DNA of 64,000 nt from Ectopseudomonas khazarica (GTDB taxonomy: Bacteria > Pseudomonadota > Gammaproteobacteria > Pseudomonadales > Pseudomonadaceae): the NCBI RefSeq assembly GCF_004521985.1, contig NZ_SBHZ01000003.1, positions 124,001 through 188,000 of the forward strand. Direction: 5' to 3'. Position numbers and translations under genes: made by a program. Under the pieces are notes generated by a model. The model was not told where the DNA came from and did no database searches. It saw only the letters and a program-made list of their open reading frames with translations. Below, one piece after another: positions 12,144 through 20,356 of the stretch. Position 1 is the first letter of the stretch. Every line of letters begins with the position of its first letter.

Positions 12144-12169
12144 TGTAGTAGTTTTAAAAAACCACTACA
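12144..12169. promoter_or_regulatory. Candidate operator palindrome upstream of aceA promoter
   Basis: TGTAGT and ACTACA form the outer arms; with the inner bases the arms TGTAGTAGTTTT and AAAACCACTACA differ at one position. It ends 6 bases before the -35 hexamer. From memory the RpiR-family regulator RccR controls aceA in Pseudomonas and binds TGTAGT/ACTACA-type sites, so RccR is the first candidate; this is inference. Confidence 0.6.
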
Positions 12170-12175
12170 AAACGT

Positions 12176-12204
12176 TTGACGAAGCATTTCACCAGAGGCA
12201 TGAT
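12176..12204 (+). promoter_or_regulatory. aceA: Candidate sigma70 promoter for aceA
   Basis: TTGACG, 17-bp spacer and CATGAT. The -35 matches 5 of 6 and the -10 matches 4 of 6 consensus bases. Confidence 0.55.
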
Positions 12205-12577
12205 GGCCTCGCTCCCGCTAGCCAGGGGTCCTGAAAAGGATCTCCAGATCGCCCGCGAAGTACTTCGCGACGATCCGTGTCCCAACAGCCCACAAGGCCG
12301 TACGACGAGGTTGCGACTGGAACGTAGTTGTCCTGAGGGACGGGGAAGCGTTTAGCGTCAGACAGATCGAAAGCCCAGCAGGTGCCCAAGGTTTCCACGA
12401 GCCGACCCGCACCGGCGACGTCACCGAACTGTTAGCTGCATCTCCCCTCCTCGCGGTACATCCTCGCCCCAGCCGTTTTCTCGCCGTTCAAGTGGAAGCC
12501 TCCCGCAGCCGCCGCATCCGTGCGCGCATTGAGTGGGTAGTCGGTGCTCAACCAACACATTTTCTGAAGGATTGACC

Positions 12578-14173
12578 ATGTCCGCATATCAAAACGACAT
12601 CAAGGCTGTAGCCGCTCTGAAAGAGAAATTCGGCAGCAGCTGGAGCGCTATCAACCCAGAGTCCGTCGCCCGTATGCGCGCTCAGAACCGCTTCAAGACC
12701 GGTCTGGAAATCGCTCAGTACACCGCTGACATCATGCGCAAGGACATGGCCGAGTACGACGCCGATTCGTCCGTCTACACCCAGTCCCTGGGCTGCTGGC
12801 ACGGCTTCATCGGTCAGCAGAAGCTGATCTCGATCAAGAAGCACCTGAAGACCACCAACAAGCGCTACCTGTACCTGTCCGGCTGGATGGTCGCGGCCCT
12901 GCGTTCCGACTTCGGCCCGCTGCCGGACCAGTCGATGCACGAGAAGACCGCCGTCTCCGACCTGATCGAAGAGCTGTACACCTTCCTGCGTCAGGCTGAC
13001 AGCCGCGAGCTGGACCTGCTGTTCACCGCCCTGGACGCCGCCCGTGAGGCTGGCGACCACGCCAAGGCTGCCGAGATCCAGGCGCAGATCGACAACCACG
13101 AGACCCACATCGTCCCGATCATCGCCGACATCGACGCTGGCTTCGGTAACCCGGAAGCCACCTACCTGCTGGCCAAGCGCATGATCGAAGCCGGTGCCTG
13201 CTGCATCCAGATCGAGAACCAGGTTTCCGACGAGAAGCAGTGCGGCCACCAGGACGGCAAAGTGACCGTTCCGCACGCCGACTTCCTCGCCAAGATCGCT
13301 GCCGTTCGCTACGCGTTCCTCGAGCTGGGCATCGACAACGGCGTGATCGTCGCTCGTACCGACTCCCTGGGTGCCGGCCTGACCAAGCAGATCGCCGTGA
13401 CCAAAGAGCCGGGCGACCTGGGCGACCTGTACAACTCCTTCCTCGACTGCGACGAAATCTCCGACGCCGAGCTGGGCAACGGTGATGTCGTGATCAAGCG
13501 CGAAGGCAAGCTGCTGCGTCCGAAGCGTCTGCCGTCCAACCTGTTCCAGTTCCGCAAGGGCACTGGCGAAGACCGCTGCGTACTGGACTGCATCACCAGC
13601 CTGCAGAACGGCGCCGACATGCTGTGGATCGAAACCGAGAAGCCGCACGTTGGCCAGATCAAGGGCATGGTTGACCGCATCCGCGAAGTCATCCCGAACG
13701 CCAAGCTGGTTTACAACAACAGCCCGTCCTTCAACTGGACCCTGAACTTCCGCCAGCAGGTGTTCGACGCCATGGCCGCCGAAGGCAAGGATGTTTCCGC
13801 CTACGACCGCGCCAAGCTGATGAGCGTCGAGTACGACGAGACCGAACTGGCTCAGGTTGCCGACGAGAAGATCCGCACCTTCCAGCGCGATGGTTCCGCT
13901 CAGGCCGGTATCTTCCACCACCTGATCACCCTGCCGACCTACCACACCGCTGCGCTGTCCACCGACAACCTGGCCAAGGGCTACTTCGCCGACCAGGGCA
14001 TGCTGGCCTACGTGAAAGGCGTTCAGCGTCAGGAACTGCGTCAGGGCATCGCCTGCGTCAAGCACCAGAACATGGCTGGCTCCGACATCGGCGACAACCA
14101 CAAGGAGTACTTCGCTGGCGAAGCTGCTCTGAAGGCAAGCGGTAAAGACAACACCATGAACCAGTTCCACTAA
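12578..14173 (+). CDS. aceA: Isocitrate lyase
   Basis: Splits isocitrate to glyoxylate and succinate, the first step of the glyoxylate shunt needed for growth on acetate and fatty acids. The catalytic signature KQCGH is at residues 220-224 (Cys222 is the catalytic thiol). The 531-residue length is that of the large Pseudomonas-type isocitrate lyase rather than the 434-residue E. coli type. The ATG at 12578 has a GAAGGA ribosome site; an in-frame start 15 codons upstream lacks one. Malate synthase and aceK are not adjacent. It competes directly for isocitrate with the two dehydrogenases encoded at the left end of the window. Confidence 0.97.
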   Translation: MSAYQNDIKAVAALKEKFGSSWSAINPESVARMRAQNRFKTGLEIAQYTADIMRKDMAEYDADSSVYTQSLGCWHGFIGQQKLISIKKHLKTTNKRYLYLSGWMVAALRSDFGPLPDQSMHEKTAVSDLIEELYTFLRQADSRELDLLFTALDAAREAGDHAKAAEIQAQIDNHETHIVPIIADIDAGFGNPEATYLLAKRMIEAGACCIQIENQVSDEKQCGHQDGKVTVPHADFLAKIAAVRYAFLELGIDNGVIVARTDSLGAGLTKQIAVTKEPGDLGDLYNSFLDCDEISDAELGNGDVVIKREGKLLRPKRLPSNLFQFRKGTGEDRCVLDCITSLQNGADMLWIETEKPHVGQIKGMVDRIREVIPNAKLVYNNSPSFNWTLNFRQQVFDAMAAEGKDVSAYDRAKLMSVEYDETELAQVADEKIRTFQRDGSAQAGIFHHLITLPTYHTAALSTDNLAKGYFADQGMLAYVKGVQRQELRQGIACVKHQNMAGSDIGDNHKEYFAGEAALKASGKDNTMNQFH

Positions 14174-14183
14174 GAACGGTTCT

Positions 14184-14217
14184 CTGCTGCGGACCACGCA
14201 TCCGCAGCAGTTCTTTT
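14184..14217 (+). terminator. First terminator of aceA
   Basis: A 10-bp perfect stem (CTGCTGCGGA / TCCGCAGCAG) with a 7-nt loop, then TTCTTTT, 10 bases after the stop. Confidence 0.85.
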
Positions 14218-14226
14218 GCCTAATCC

Positions 14227-14253
14227 GCCCCGGCCCTGCCGGGGCTTTTTTTT
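14227..14253 (+). terminator. Second terminator of aceA
   Basis: GCCCCGGC-cct-GCCGGGGC followed by eight T. The two hairpins stand in tandem and would insulate the phoX gene. Confidence 0.92.
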
Positions 14254-14328
14254 ATCCCCTGCGTTCAACCTGCCGGGCAGGCGCATGAGCGCCCTTTTCT
14301 GGCCGATTTGTGCGGCAGTGCGCAGGCA

Positions 14329-14346
14329 CTGTCACGATTCCGTCGT
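14329..14346 (+). promoter_or_regulatory. Candidate Pho box upstream of phoX
   Basis: CTGTCAC (14329) and CCGTCGT (14340) are heptamers of the PhoB consensus CTGTCAT, spaced exactly 11 bases start to start, matching at 6 and 5 of 7 positions. The site lies 53 bases before the GTG start. Confidence 0.6.
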
Positions 14347-14399
14347 TTTCCTTGATTAGCGTCATAGCTCCGTCGATCAGCCCAATCAAGGAGCCCACC

Positions 14400-16403
14400 G
14401 TGCGTATCGAACAAGAGCAAGACGTGCTATTCGGCAATGGCGATGAACCCCTCAGCAACGCCTCCAGCAACCCCCATATCAATGACCTGATCGAGGCCGG
14501 ACTGAGCCGCCGCCAGGTGGTTGCAGGCGGTGCGGCACTCGGTGTCATGGGCTTCCTCGGCGTCGCCCTGCCCGGCAGTGCCGAAGCCGCCGGGAATCCG
14601 CTCAAGGACCTGCTCGAACGCCTGAAGAAACGCGGCAAGCGTCTGCCGTTCACGGCGGTGGCGGCCGGCCGTGCCGATACCATCAGCGTACCGGCCGGCT
14701 ACAAGGCCACACCCTTCATTCCCTGGGGCACGCCTATTCGCGGCAGCTTCCCGGCATTCCTCGACAATGCCGGCAACAGCGCCGCCGATCAGGCCGATCA
14801 GGTGGGCATGCACCACGACGGCATGCACTTCTTCCCCATCGATGGTCAGCGCGGTGGCGGCCACAAGAGCGACCACGGCCTGCTGGTCCTCAACCACGAG
14901 TACATCGACGCCCCGCTGCTGCACCCCAACGGCCCGACGCTGGTCGACGGCAAGCGCAGCAGCGCCGACGAGGTCCGCAAGGAAATCAACGCCCACGGGG
15001 TTTCGGTGGTGGAAGTTCGTCGCAACCGCGGCCAGTGGGAGGTACTGCCCAGCGCCCGCAATCGCCGCATCACCGGCGCGACACCGATGCAGATCAGCGG
15101 CCCGGCGCGCGGCCACGCCCTGCTCAGCACCCGCTACAGCCCGGACGGCACCGCCACGCGCGGCACGCTGAACAACTGCTCCAACGGCTTCACACCCTGG
15201 GGCACCTACCTGACCTGCGAGGAAAACTGGGCCGGCTACTTCGCCAGCGGCGACGCCGAGCGTCCGCGCGAAATGACGCGTTACGGAGTCGGCAGTGCCA
15301 GCCGCTACGGCTGGGATCACCTGGCCGGTGACGAATTTCAGCGCTTCAACGCCACCCGCCTGGCCGCCAACGCCAGTGGCGACTATCGCAACGAACCCAA
15401 CCACTTCGGCTGGATCGTCGAGATCGATCCCTTCGCCCCCGAAGCCGCACCGGTCAAACGCACCGCCCTGGGCCGCTTCGCCCACGAGGGCCTGGTGTTC
15501 GCCCCGACCAAGCCGGGGCGCCCGGTGGTCTGCTACTCCGGCGACGACTCGCAGAACGAGTACATCTACAAGTTCGTCAGCCGTGGCAAGTACGTTCCGG
15601 GGCGTAGCAACGGCAGCCTGCTCGACGAGGGCACGCTCTACGTGGCGCGCTTCAAGGCCAATGGCAAGGGCGAATGGCTGGCCCTGGACATCCGCAACAA
15701 GGCCTTCCAGGCGGCCTGCAGGGCTGCCGGGGTCAGCTTCGCCGACCAGGGCGAGGTGCTGATCAACACCCGCCTGGCGGCCGACATCGTGGGCGCCACC
15801 AAGATGGACCGGCCGGAATGGGGGGCGATGAACCCGCAGAACGGCGACATCTATTTCACCCTGACCAACAACACCTCGCGCACCGTCGTGGACGCAGCCA
15901 ACCCGCGCCCGGCCAACGCCTATGGTCACATCATCCGCTGGCGCGAGCAGAGCCGCGATCATGCCGGCCGCGAGTTCGTCTGGAGCCTGTTCCTGCTGGC
16001 CGGGCCGGAAGGCGACAGTCTCGACCCCAACGGCAGACCGCTGACCGCCGACAATCGCCTGGCCAGCCCGGACGGCCTCTGGTTCGATAACGACGGTCGC
16101 CTGTGGATCCAGACCGACATGAGCGGCAGCCAGCTGGCCAGCGGCCCGTTCGGCAACAACCAGATGCTGGTGGCCGAACCCGTCACCGGCGAGGTCAAGC
16201 GCTTCCTGGTCGGCCCGGTTGGTTGCGAGGTCACCGGCATCACCGCCACGCCGGACTTCCGCACGCTATTCGTCAACATCCAGCACCCGGGTGAAGGCTC
16301 GACCTCGACGAACTTCCGCAGTACCTGGCCGGACGGTGCCGGTCGCCGCCCACGCTCGGCCACCGTGATCGTCACCCGCGACGACGGCAAGCCGCTGCTC
16401 TGA
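14400..16403 (+). CDS. phoX: PhoX-family alkaline phosphatase, Tat-exported
   Basis: A DUF839/PhoX-family protein of 667 residues. PhoX enzymes are Ca2+-dependent phosphomonoesterases that release phosphate from organic esters in the periplasm. A twin-arginine signal is visible, LSRRQVVAGGAALGVMGFLG with Arg37-Arg38 and a cleavage region GSAEAA. Family segments include NCSNGFTPWGTYLTCEENW, ALGRFAHEGLVF and SPDGLWFDNDGRLWIQTD. The GTG at 14400 is chosen because AAGGAG ends 6 bases upstream; an open frame continues 30 codons further left through the Pho box and has no ribosome site. PhoX is typically induced by phosphate starvation, in keeping with the Pho box. Confidence 0.9.
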   Translation: MRIEQEQDVLFGNGDEPLSNASSNPHINDLIEAGLSRRQVVAGGAALGVMGFLGVALPGSAEAAGNPLKDLLERLKKRGKRLPFTAVAAGRADTISVPAGYKATPFIPWGTPIRGSFPAFLDNAGNSAADQADQVGMHHDGMHFFPIDGQRGGGHKSDHGLLVLNHEYIDAPLLHPNGPTLVDGKRSSADEVRKEINAHGVSVVEVRRNRGQWEVLPSARNRRITGATPMQISGPARGHALLSTRYSPDGTATRGTLNNCSNGFTPWGTYLTCEENWAGYFASGDAERPREMTRYGVGSASRYGWDHLAGDEFQRFNATRLAANASGDYRNEPNHFGWIVEIDPFAPEAAPVKRTALGRFAHEGLVFAPTKPGRPVVCYSGDDSQNEYIYKFVSRGKYVPGRSNGSLLDEGTLYVARFKANGKGEWLALDIRNKAFQAACRAAGVSFADQGEVLINTRLAADIVGATKMDRPEWGAMNPQNGDIYFTLTNNTSRTVVDAANPRPANAYGHIIRWREQSRDHAGREFVWSLFLLAGPEGDSLDPNGRPLTADNRLASPDGLWFDNDGRLWIQTDMSGSQLASGPFGNNQMLVAEPVTGEVKRFLVGPVGCEVTGITATPDFRTLFVNIQHPGEGSTSTNFRSTWPDGAGRRPRSATVIVTRDDGKPLL

Positions 16404-16411
16404 CCCAGCCG

Positions 16412-16441
16412 CGCCCCTCTCGCGCCACCGCGCGAGGGGCG
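16412..16441 (+). terminator. GC-rich hairpin after phoX
   Basis: CGCCCCTC...GCGC and GCGCGAGGGGCG pair across a CACC loop with a two-base bulge. There is no T tract, so it may be a weak terminator or an mRNA-end stabiliser. Confidence 0.45.
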
Positions 16442-16525
16442 GCGCATGCAATCGACGCATGGAACAGGCAAGGCGCAGCCGCGGCTTCTAAGCTGGAACA
16501 CACTCGACTCGTGCAAGGACCGCCA

Positions 16526-17182
16526 ATGCCTCGCTCTTCCCTGCTGTTCGGCAGCTGCCTCGTATTGGGCAGCGTGACACTCGCCTGGTACTGGCAGCGT
16601 CCTGATACCCCGCATTCCGCCACCCCGCAGCCCGTGCAGGCGCGCGCAGCACAAGCCGCGCAAGGCAGCCCCGCGCCAGCCCCCGCCGACCTCAGCGAGG
16701 AGCAGCTGCAACTGCTGGCGAAACCCGAAGTTCAGCAGCAGGAACGGCGTCTGGAGTTCCATCGGCGTTACCGAGGCTTCATCGAGCACGCCAGCGAACT
16801 CGACGCTGACGGCCGCGAGGCGCAAGCGCAGCAACTGAGTGAAGGCGTCGACGCACTGGAACGCCGGGGCGAGCTGGCGCTGAGCGAAGCCTTGCTGCTG
16901 CAGATCGGCCTGATCAAGGCCGTCAGCACAGACGAGCAGGAACAGAAGCGCCGCGCCGAAGCCCTGATCAGGCGTTACCAGGCCCTCAGTGCAGAGCGCG
17001 AGGCCAGGCAGGCGCAACGGGTCGACCCGAACTTCGCACGCTACAAGGCCGAGGAGAAGCGCATCGTCGAGGAAGTGCTGGCCCTGCAGAGCATTCCCGA
17101 CGGCCTGTCCCGCGATCAGTACCTGCGCCAGCGTCTGCAGGAGGCGCGCGAACGCAACTATCGACAGCGCCCCGACAGCTAG
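16526..17182 (+). CDS. Membrane-anchored PlcR/lipase-chaperone-like accessory protein (tentative)
   Basis: The 218-residue product has an N-terminal hydrophobic anchor (SLLFGSCLVLGSVTLAWYW), a proline/alanine-rich linker (about 30-60) and then a charged, helical domain. This is the architecture of Lif lipase chaperones and of PlcR, the accessory protein for haemolytic phospholipase C export. The C-terminal ARYKAEEKRIVEEVLALQSI...LRQRLQEARERNYRQR segment resembles the tail of those chaperones, and LDADGREAQAQ is loosely EF-hand-like (PlcR has been described as calcium-binding). No lipase or phospholipase C gene is adjacent; its neighbours are PhoX and a convergent pectinacetylesterase-type hydrolase. 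The ATG at 16526 has AAGGA 6 bases upstream and is preferred to a GTG at 16511. Confidence 0.55.
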   Translation: MPRSSLLFGSCLVLGSVTLAWYWQRPDTPHSATPQPVQARAAQAAQGSPAPAPADLSEEQLQLLAKPEVQQQERRLEFHRRYRGFIEHASELDADGREAQAQQLSEGVDALERRGELALSEALLLQIGLIKAVSTDEQEQKRRAEALIRRYQALSAEREARQAQRVDPNFARYKAEEKRIVEEVLALQSIPDGLSRDQYLRQRLQEARERNYRQRPDS

Positions 17183-17208
17183 CGCCGCAGCGCTAGCCGA
17201 TCATCCGT

Positions 17209-18606
17209 TCAGAGCAGTTGGTCGAGCAGGTAATACAGCAGATTGAACGGCTTGTTGCGGTCGGCCACATCACTGCTTTCCGATGCTTCCAGCACTTGCC
17301 CGCTGCCGTCGAGCACGCTGCTGACGAAGTTGTCCAGTTGCAGGTTCTGCTCCTGGATATCGGCATTGGCGAACTCGATGATGCTGGTGCAGTGGCTTTC
17401 GTTGACGTCACGAAACTGCGGGAAGTAGCCCCCGACATTCCCCAGGCTGGCCAACTGGCTGCGCAGGCGCGACGTATCGGTCGCCCAGCGTTGCTTGATC
17501 AGCGCTTCCTTGGTCGCCTGGTCCGGCGCGTTGACGATCTCCGGGTAGAAGCGCTCGTAGGAATAGGCGGAGTAGTTCAGGTCCTGCCAGAAGTGTGTAT
17601 GGCCCATGCGATCACCCGGCAGGTTGCTCGAGAGCGCCGGGTAGAGGCTGCCCAGGTCGCTCCTGTCGAAGCCCGGCAGGCGCGCCTGCAGGTACTGCAG
17701 TGGTCCCTGCTCGGCATCCAGGCCCCAGGCCTGACGAATGAAGGCTTGCAGCGGATAGGACGGGTAGCGCTGGTTGTCCCCCGCCAGGGCGGTGTAGACC
17801 GGCCCGGAGTCGTTGATCAGGTAGCCGCGACTGGGCGCCATGTCCTGGCGCAGGTTGGCATAGTTGGTCAGGCTGCCGGCGCCGCCGGCGCTGCACCCTG
17901 TGGTCAGCATCTGCGTGGGGCGCGGCAGGTTGTCCTTGAGCCACCCCACCACGGCGCGCATGTTGCGCAGGCCGTTGTGATGCCAGACCAGGGGCTGCTG
18001 CTGCCCCTGCGGGTCGTCATACACCGCCACCTTGTCGCCGGAATAGATGTCACCGGTGCAGTACGGCACGTAGACCATGTTCCAGTTCTGCGTCTTCACC
18101 CGCGTCCAGGGGTGCAGGCGCACCACGAACGGGCTGACCAGGCTCGCCCCCGGATTGAGCAGCGACATGTAGTCGTCGGCGATCCCGTCGGGGTTGCGCG
18201 CGCCGCGAATGCCGGCCTGCCCGCTGCAACTGGCGTAGTCCCAGCAGGCACCGCCACCCTCCAGGTAGACGATGGTGTTACGGGTATTCGGCACCCGGTT
18301 GATGAAGAACTTGTAGGGCGAGCCATTGCCGCACACCGCGCCGGTTTCCGGCGCCATCTGGATGGTCTGCCAGCCGTAGTAGTTGCCAGCATTGAAGCCA
18401 CTGTTGAAGCCGCTCGGATTGGCCAGCAGCGGATAAGGCCCGACGCGCTGCGCCGGCGTGACCGGATTGTCGGCCCCAGGTGGGGAAACCAGATTGCTCA
18501 AGGTCTGCCAGAAGCTGTAGTCGCCCTGCTCGGCGCTGGCAGGCGCACTCAGGGCGAGTAGCAGAACGACAGGAACGACACGCGACAGGGACTGGGCGAC
18601 AGGCAT
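17209..18606 (-). CDS. Secreted pectinacetylesterase/Notum-family hydrolase
   Basis: A 465-residue product with a Sec signal peptide (RVVPVVLLLALSAPASA) and a pectinacetylesterase-family alpha/beta-hydrolase body. Visible are VYLEGGGACWDYASC (oxyanion-hole region), the nucleophile elbow GCSAGG with Ser239, and ESHCTSI with His405 as likely catalytic histidine. Related enzymes remove acetyl or acyl groups from polysaccharides or proteins; the substrate here is unknown. The ATG at 18606 is chosen because AGGGG lies 7 bases upstream and it gives a compact signal peptide; two in-frame starts further out lack ribosome sites. It converges on the chaperone-like gene with a 26-bp gap. Confidence 0.82.
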   Translation of the reverse strand: MPVAQSLSRVVPVVLLLALSAPASAEQGDYSFWQTLSNLVSPPGADNPVTPAQRVGPYPLLANPSGFNSGFNAGNYYGWQTIQMAPETGAVCGNGSPYKFFINRVPNTRNTIVYLEGGGACWDYASCSGQAGIRGARNPDGIADDYMSLLNPGASLVSPFVVRLHPWTRVKTQNWNMVYVPYCTGDIYSGDKVAVYDDPQGQQQPLVWHHNGLRNMRAVVGWLKDNLPRPTQMLTTGCSAGGAGSLTNYANLRQDMAPSRGYLINDSGPVYTALAGDNQRYPSYPLQAFIRQAWGLDAEQGPLQYLQARLPGFDRSDLGSLYPALSSNLPGDRMGHTHFWQDLNYSAYSYERFYPEIVNAPDQATKEALIKQRWATDTSRLRSQLASLGNVGGYFPQFRDVNESHCTSIIEFANADIQEQNLQLDNFVSSVLDGSGQVLEASESSDVADRNKPFNLLYYLLDQLL

Positions 18607-19191
18607 GGCAAAACCCCTCATCTTGTTATTCGTACGAAGGGTCGGCATACCCAGGCAGGGGCAACAGCGCAGACCCAGCGGTTGGTGGGCACTGCTCGAT
18701 CAATGATGCATCGCGCTCCGGCGATTCATGCACGCTAGTACAAGATCGCGGGCGCAACACCCGAGAAGGCATATCGTTTAGTGATAATCGCGGCTTCCGC
18801 TTATACCTTTGCCCATGACACGGGCCTGCACCTGCTGCTTTCGCCCCAACACCAAAGTGGCAATGAATTGCTCATTTCGCGGCGGCTCATCCGGGACGGA
18901 AATAAGGCAGATTAGTCAGCTGAATTTGCGGCGCAAAGTTGCCAGCGAGGGGTTGCCAGCTATAGTTGCGGGGACGACGGGACGAGCGAAAGGCTCAAGA
19001 ACGGCACTGCGGGCGCCTGTCAATCACAAGCTCGACAGAAATGATCAAACTGCGAGAATAATTTTTCTCTGAAAAATTTACTTACAGTTGGCGTGCACAT
19101 AGTATTGTATACACACTTTGCGTCAGCGCCCTCGATGGCGTTAGGCGACTACTAAATTAAAAGCCGTTCCTTAATTTCAAGGAGTACCGGC
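18607..19191. promoter_or_regulatory. 585-bp divergent region between esterase and nuo operon
   Basis: No gene is supported; the short open frame at 18809-19072 has no ribosome site or family look. The right half is clearly more AT-rich than the surroundings. Landmarks are a palindrome TTTGCggcGCAAA (18925-18937), a direct repeat GTTGCCAGC (18938 and 18952), a perfect 19-bp dyad (19060-19078), a possible promoter TTACAG/TGTATA (19082-19111, 18-bp spacer), a small GCGCC/GGCGT hairpin (about 19127-19142), and the AAGGAG ribosome site of nuoA. The promoter assignment is weak. Confidence 0.45.
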
Positions 19192-19605
19192 ATGCCTGAT
19201 GCGGTAACGACCATGTCCCAGAACTGGGCTTTCGCTGTTTTCTTGCTGGGTGTCTGTGGGCTCATCGCCTTCATGCTCGGCGTCTCCAGCCTGCTTGGCA
19301 GCAAGGCGTGGGGCCGCAGCAAGAACGAGCCGTTCGAGTCGGGCATGCTTCCCACCGGCAGCGCGCGTCTGCGCCTGTCAGCCAAGTTCTATCTGGTCGC
19401 GATGCTCTTCGTGATCTTCGACGTTGAAGCCCTCTATCTCTTCGCTTGGGCTGTCTCGGTGCGCGAAAGCGGCTGGGCGGGCCTGATCGAAGCTACAGTT
19501 TTCATAGCAATTCTGTTGGCAGGTCTTGTCTATCTTTGGCGTATCGGCGCGCTCGATTGGGCACCGCAGGGACGTCGTGAACGGCAGGCGAAGCTAAAAC
19601 AATGA
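19192..19605 (+). CDS. nuoA: NADH-quinone oxidoreductase subunit A
   Basis: Small membrane subunit (137 residues, three transmembrane helices at about 14-36, 68-90 and 98-117) at the junction between the peripheral and membrane arms of complex I. The conserved [32 protein letters not shown] loop (read in two parts: [15 protein letters not shown] and [14 protein letters not shown]) is intact. The ATG at 19192 follows AAGGAG. It opens the operon nuoA-N, in which all genes run in one direction with short gaps or overlaps. Confidence 0.97.
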   Translation: MPDAVTTMSQNWAFAVFLLGVCGLIAFMLGVSSLLGSKAWGRSKNEPFESGMLPTGSARLRLSAKFYLVAMLFVIFDVEALYLFAWAVSVRESGWAGLIEATVFIAILLAGLVYLWRIGALDWAPQGRRERQAKLKQ

Positions 19606-19615
19606 GGCTTTGGCG

Positions 19616-20293
19616 ATGCAATACAAACTTACTCGGGTCGACCCCGATGCGCCCAATGAGGCGTATCCGATCGGCCAGCGGGAGGTCGTCTCCGACCCGC
19701 TGCTAGAGGACCAGGTTCACAAGAACATCTACATGGGCAAGCTCTCGGACGCGCTGAACGGCGCGGTCAACTGGGGGCGCAAGAATTCCCTGTGGCCGTA
19801 CAACTTCGGCCTCTCTTGCTGCTATGTGGAAATGACCACCGCCTTCACCGCGCCGCACGACGTCGCGCGCTTCGGCGCTGAAGTCATTCGTGCGTCACCG
19901 CGTCAGGCCGACTTCATGGTCATCGCCGGCACCTGCTTCATCAAGATGGCGCCGGTCATCCAGCGTCTCTACGAGCAGATGCTGGAGCCCAAGTGGGTCA
20001 TCTCCATGGGTTCATGCGCCAACTCCGGCGGCATGTACGACATCTACTCGGTCGTTCAGGGCGTGGACAAGTTCCTCCCCGTGGACGTCTACATTCCCGG
20101 CTGCCCGCCCCGTCCGGAGGCGTTCCTGCAAGGCTTGATGCTGCTGCAGGAATCCATCGGCCAGGAGCGCCGCCCGCTATCCTGGGTCGTAGGCGACCAA
20201 GGCATCTACCGTGCCGAAATGCCTTCGCAAAAGGAACAGCGCCGCGAGCAGCGAATCGCCGTTACCAACCTGCGTAGCCCTGACGAAGTCTGA
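19616..20293 (+). CDS. nuoB: NADH-quinone oxidoreductase subunit B
   Basis: Carries cluster N2, the last iron-sulfur centre before quinone. The tandem ligands Cys68-Cys69 (SCCYVEM), Cys134 (SMGSCANSG) and Cys163 (PGCPPRPE) match the E. coli ligands shifted by 5. Product 225 residues. The ATG at 19616 follows GAGG; a TTG two codons earlier is not needed. Confidence 0.97.
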   Translation: MQYKLTRVDPDAPNEAYPIGQREVVSDPLLEDQVHKNIYMGKLSDALNGAVNWGRKNSLWPYNFGLSCCYVEMTTAFTAPHDVARFGAEVIRASPRQADFMVIAGTCFIKMAPVIQRLYEQMLEPKWVISMGSCANSGGMYDIYSVVQGVDKFLPVDVYIPGCPPRPEAFLQGLMLLQESIGQERRPLSWVVGDQGIYRAEMPSQKEQRREQRIAVTNLRSPDEV

Positions 20294-20299
20294 GCCGAT

Positions 20300-20315
20300 G
20301 CTTGCCTGCGCAAGC
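20300..20315 (+). other. Intercistronic hairpin nuoB/nuoCD
   Basis: GCTTGC-ctgc-GCAAGC: a perfect 6-bp stem with a 4-nt loop, in the 63-bp gap between nuoB and nuoCD. No T tract follows, so it is not a terminator. Confidence 0.5.
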
Positions 20316-20356
20316 CTCACGCCCACTTTCTACGTTGTTCGATAGCGACCGAGACC

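Larger units (their letters stand above)
12019..12577 (+). promoter_or_regulatory. 559-bp aceA upstream region and leader
   Basis: No gene is supported here. Reading left to right it contains: the operator-like palindrome at 12144-12169; a sigma70 promoter TTGACG (12176-12181), 17-bp spacer, CATGAT (12199-12204), predicting transcription from about 12211; a perfect 14-bp palindrome GCGAAGTACTTCGC (about 12255); a small GTCC/GGGAC hairpin near 12341-12355; and a GAAGGA ribosome binding site (12566-12571) 6 bases before the aceA ATG. The predicted aceA leader is thus about 366 nt, unusually long. No intrinsic terminator is visible inside it. Confidence 0.6.

Noticed and set aside
12189..12424. 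Two overlapping minus-strand small frames (69 and 68 codons) in the aceA leader
   Set aside because: No ribosome site, no conserved look, and they overlap each other in different frames; leader structure is a better explanation.
14310..14399. 30-codon N-terminal extension of PhoX
   Set aside because: It overlaps the Pho box and lacks a ribosome site, while the GTG at 14400 has AAGGAG at the right spacing and gives a normal Tat signal.
18809..19072. 87-codon plus-strand frame upstream of nuoA
   Set aside because: No ribosome site and low-complexity composition; ends in the AT-rich promoter block.
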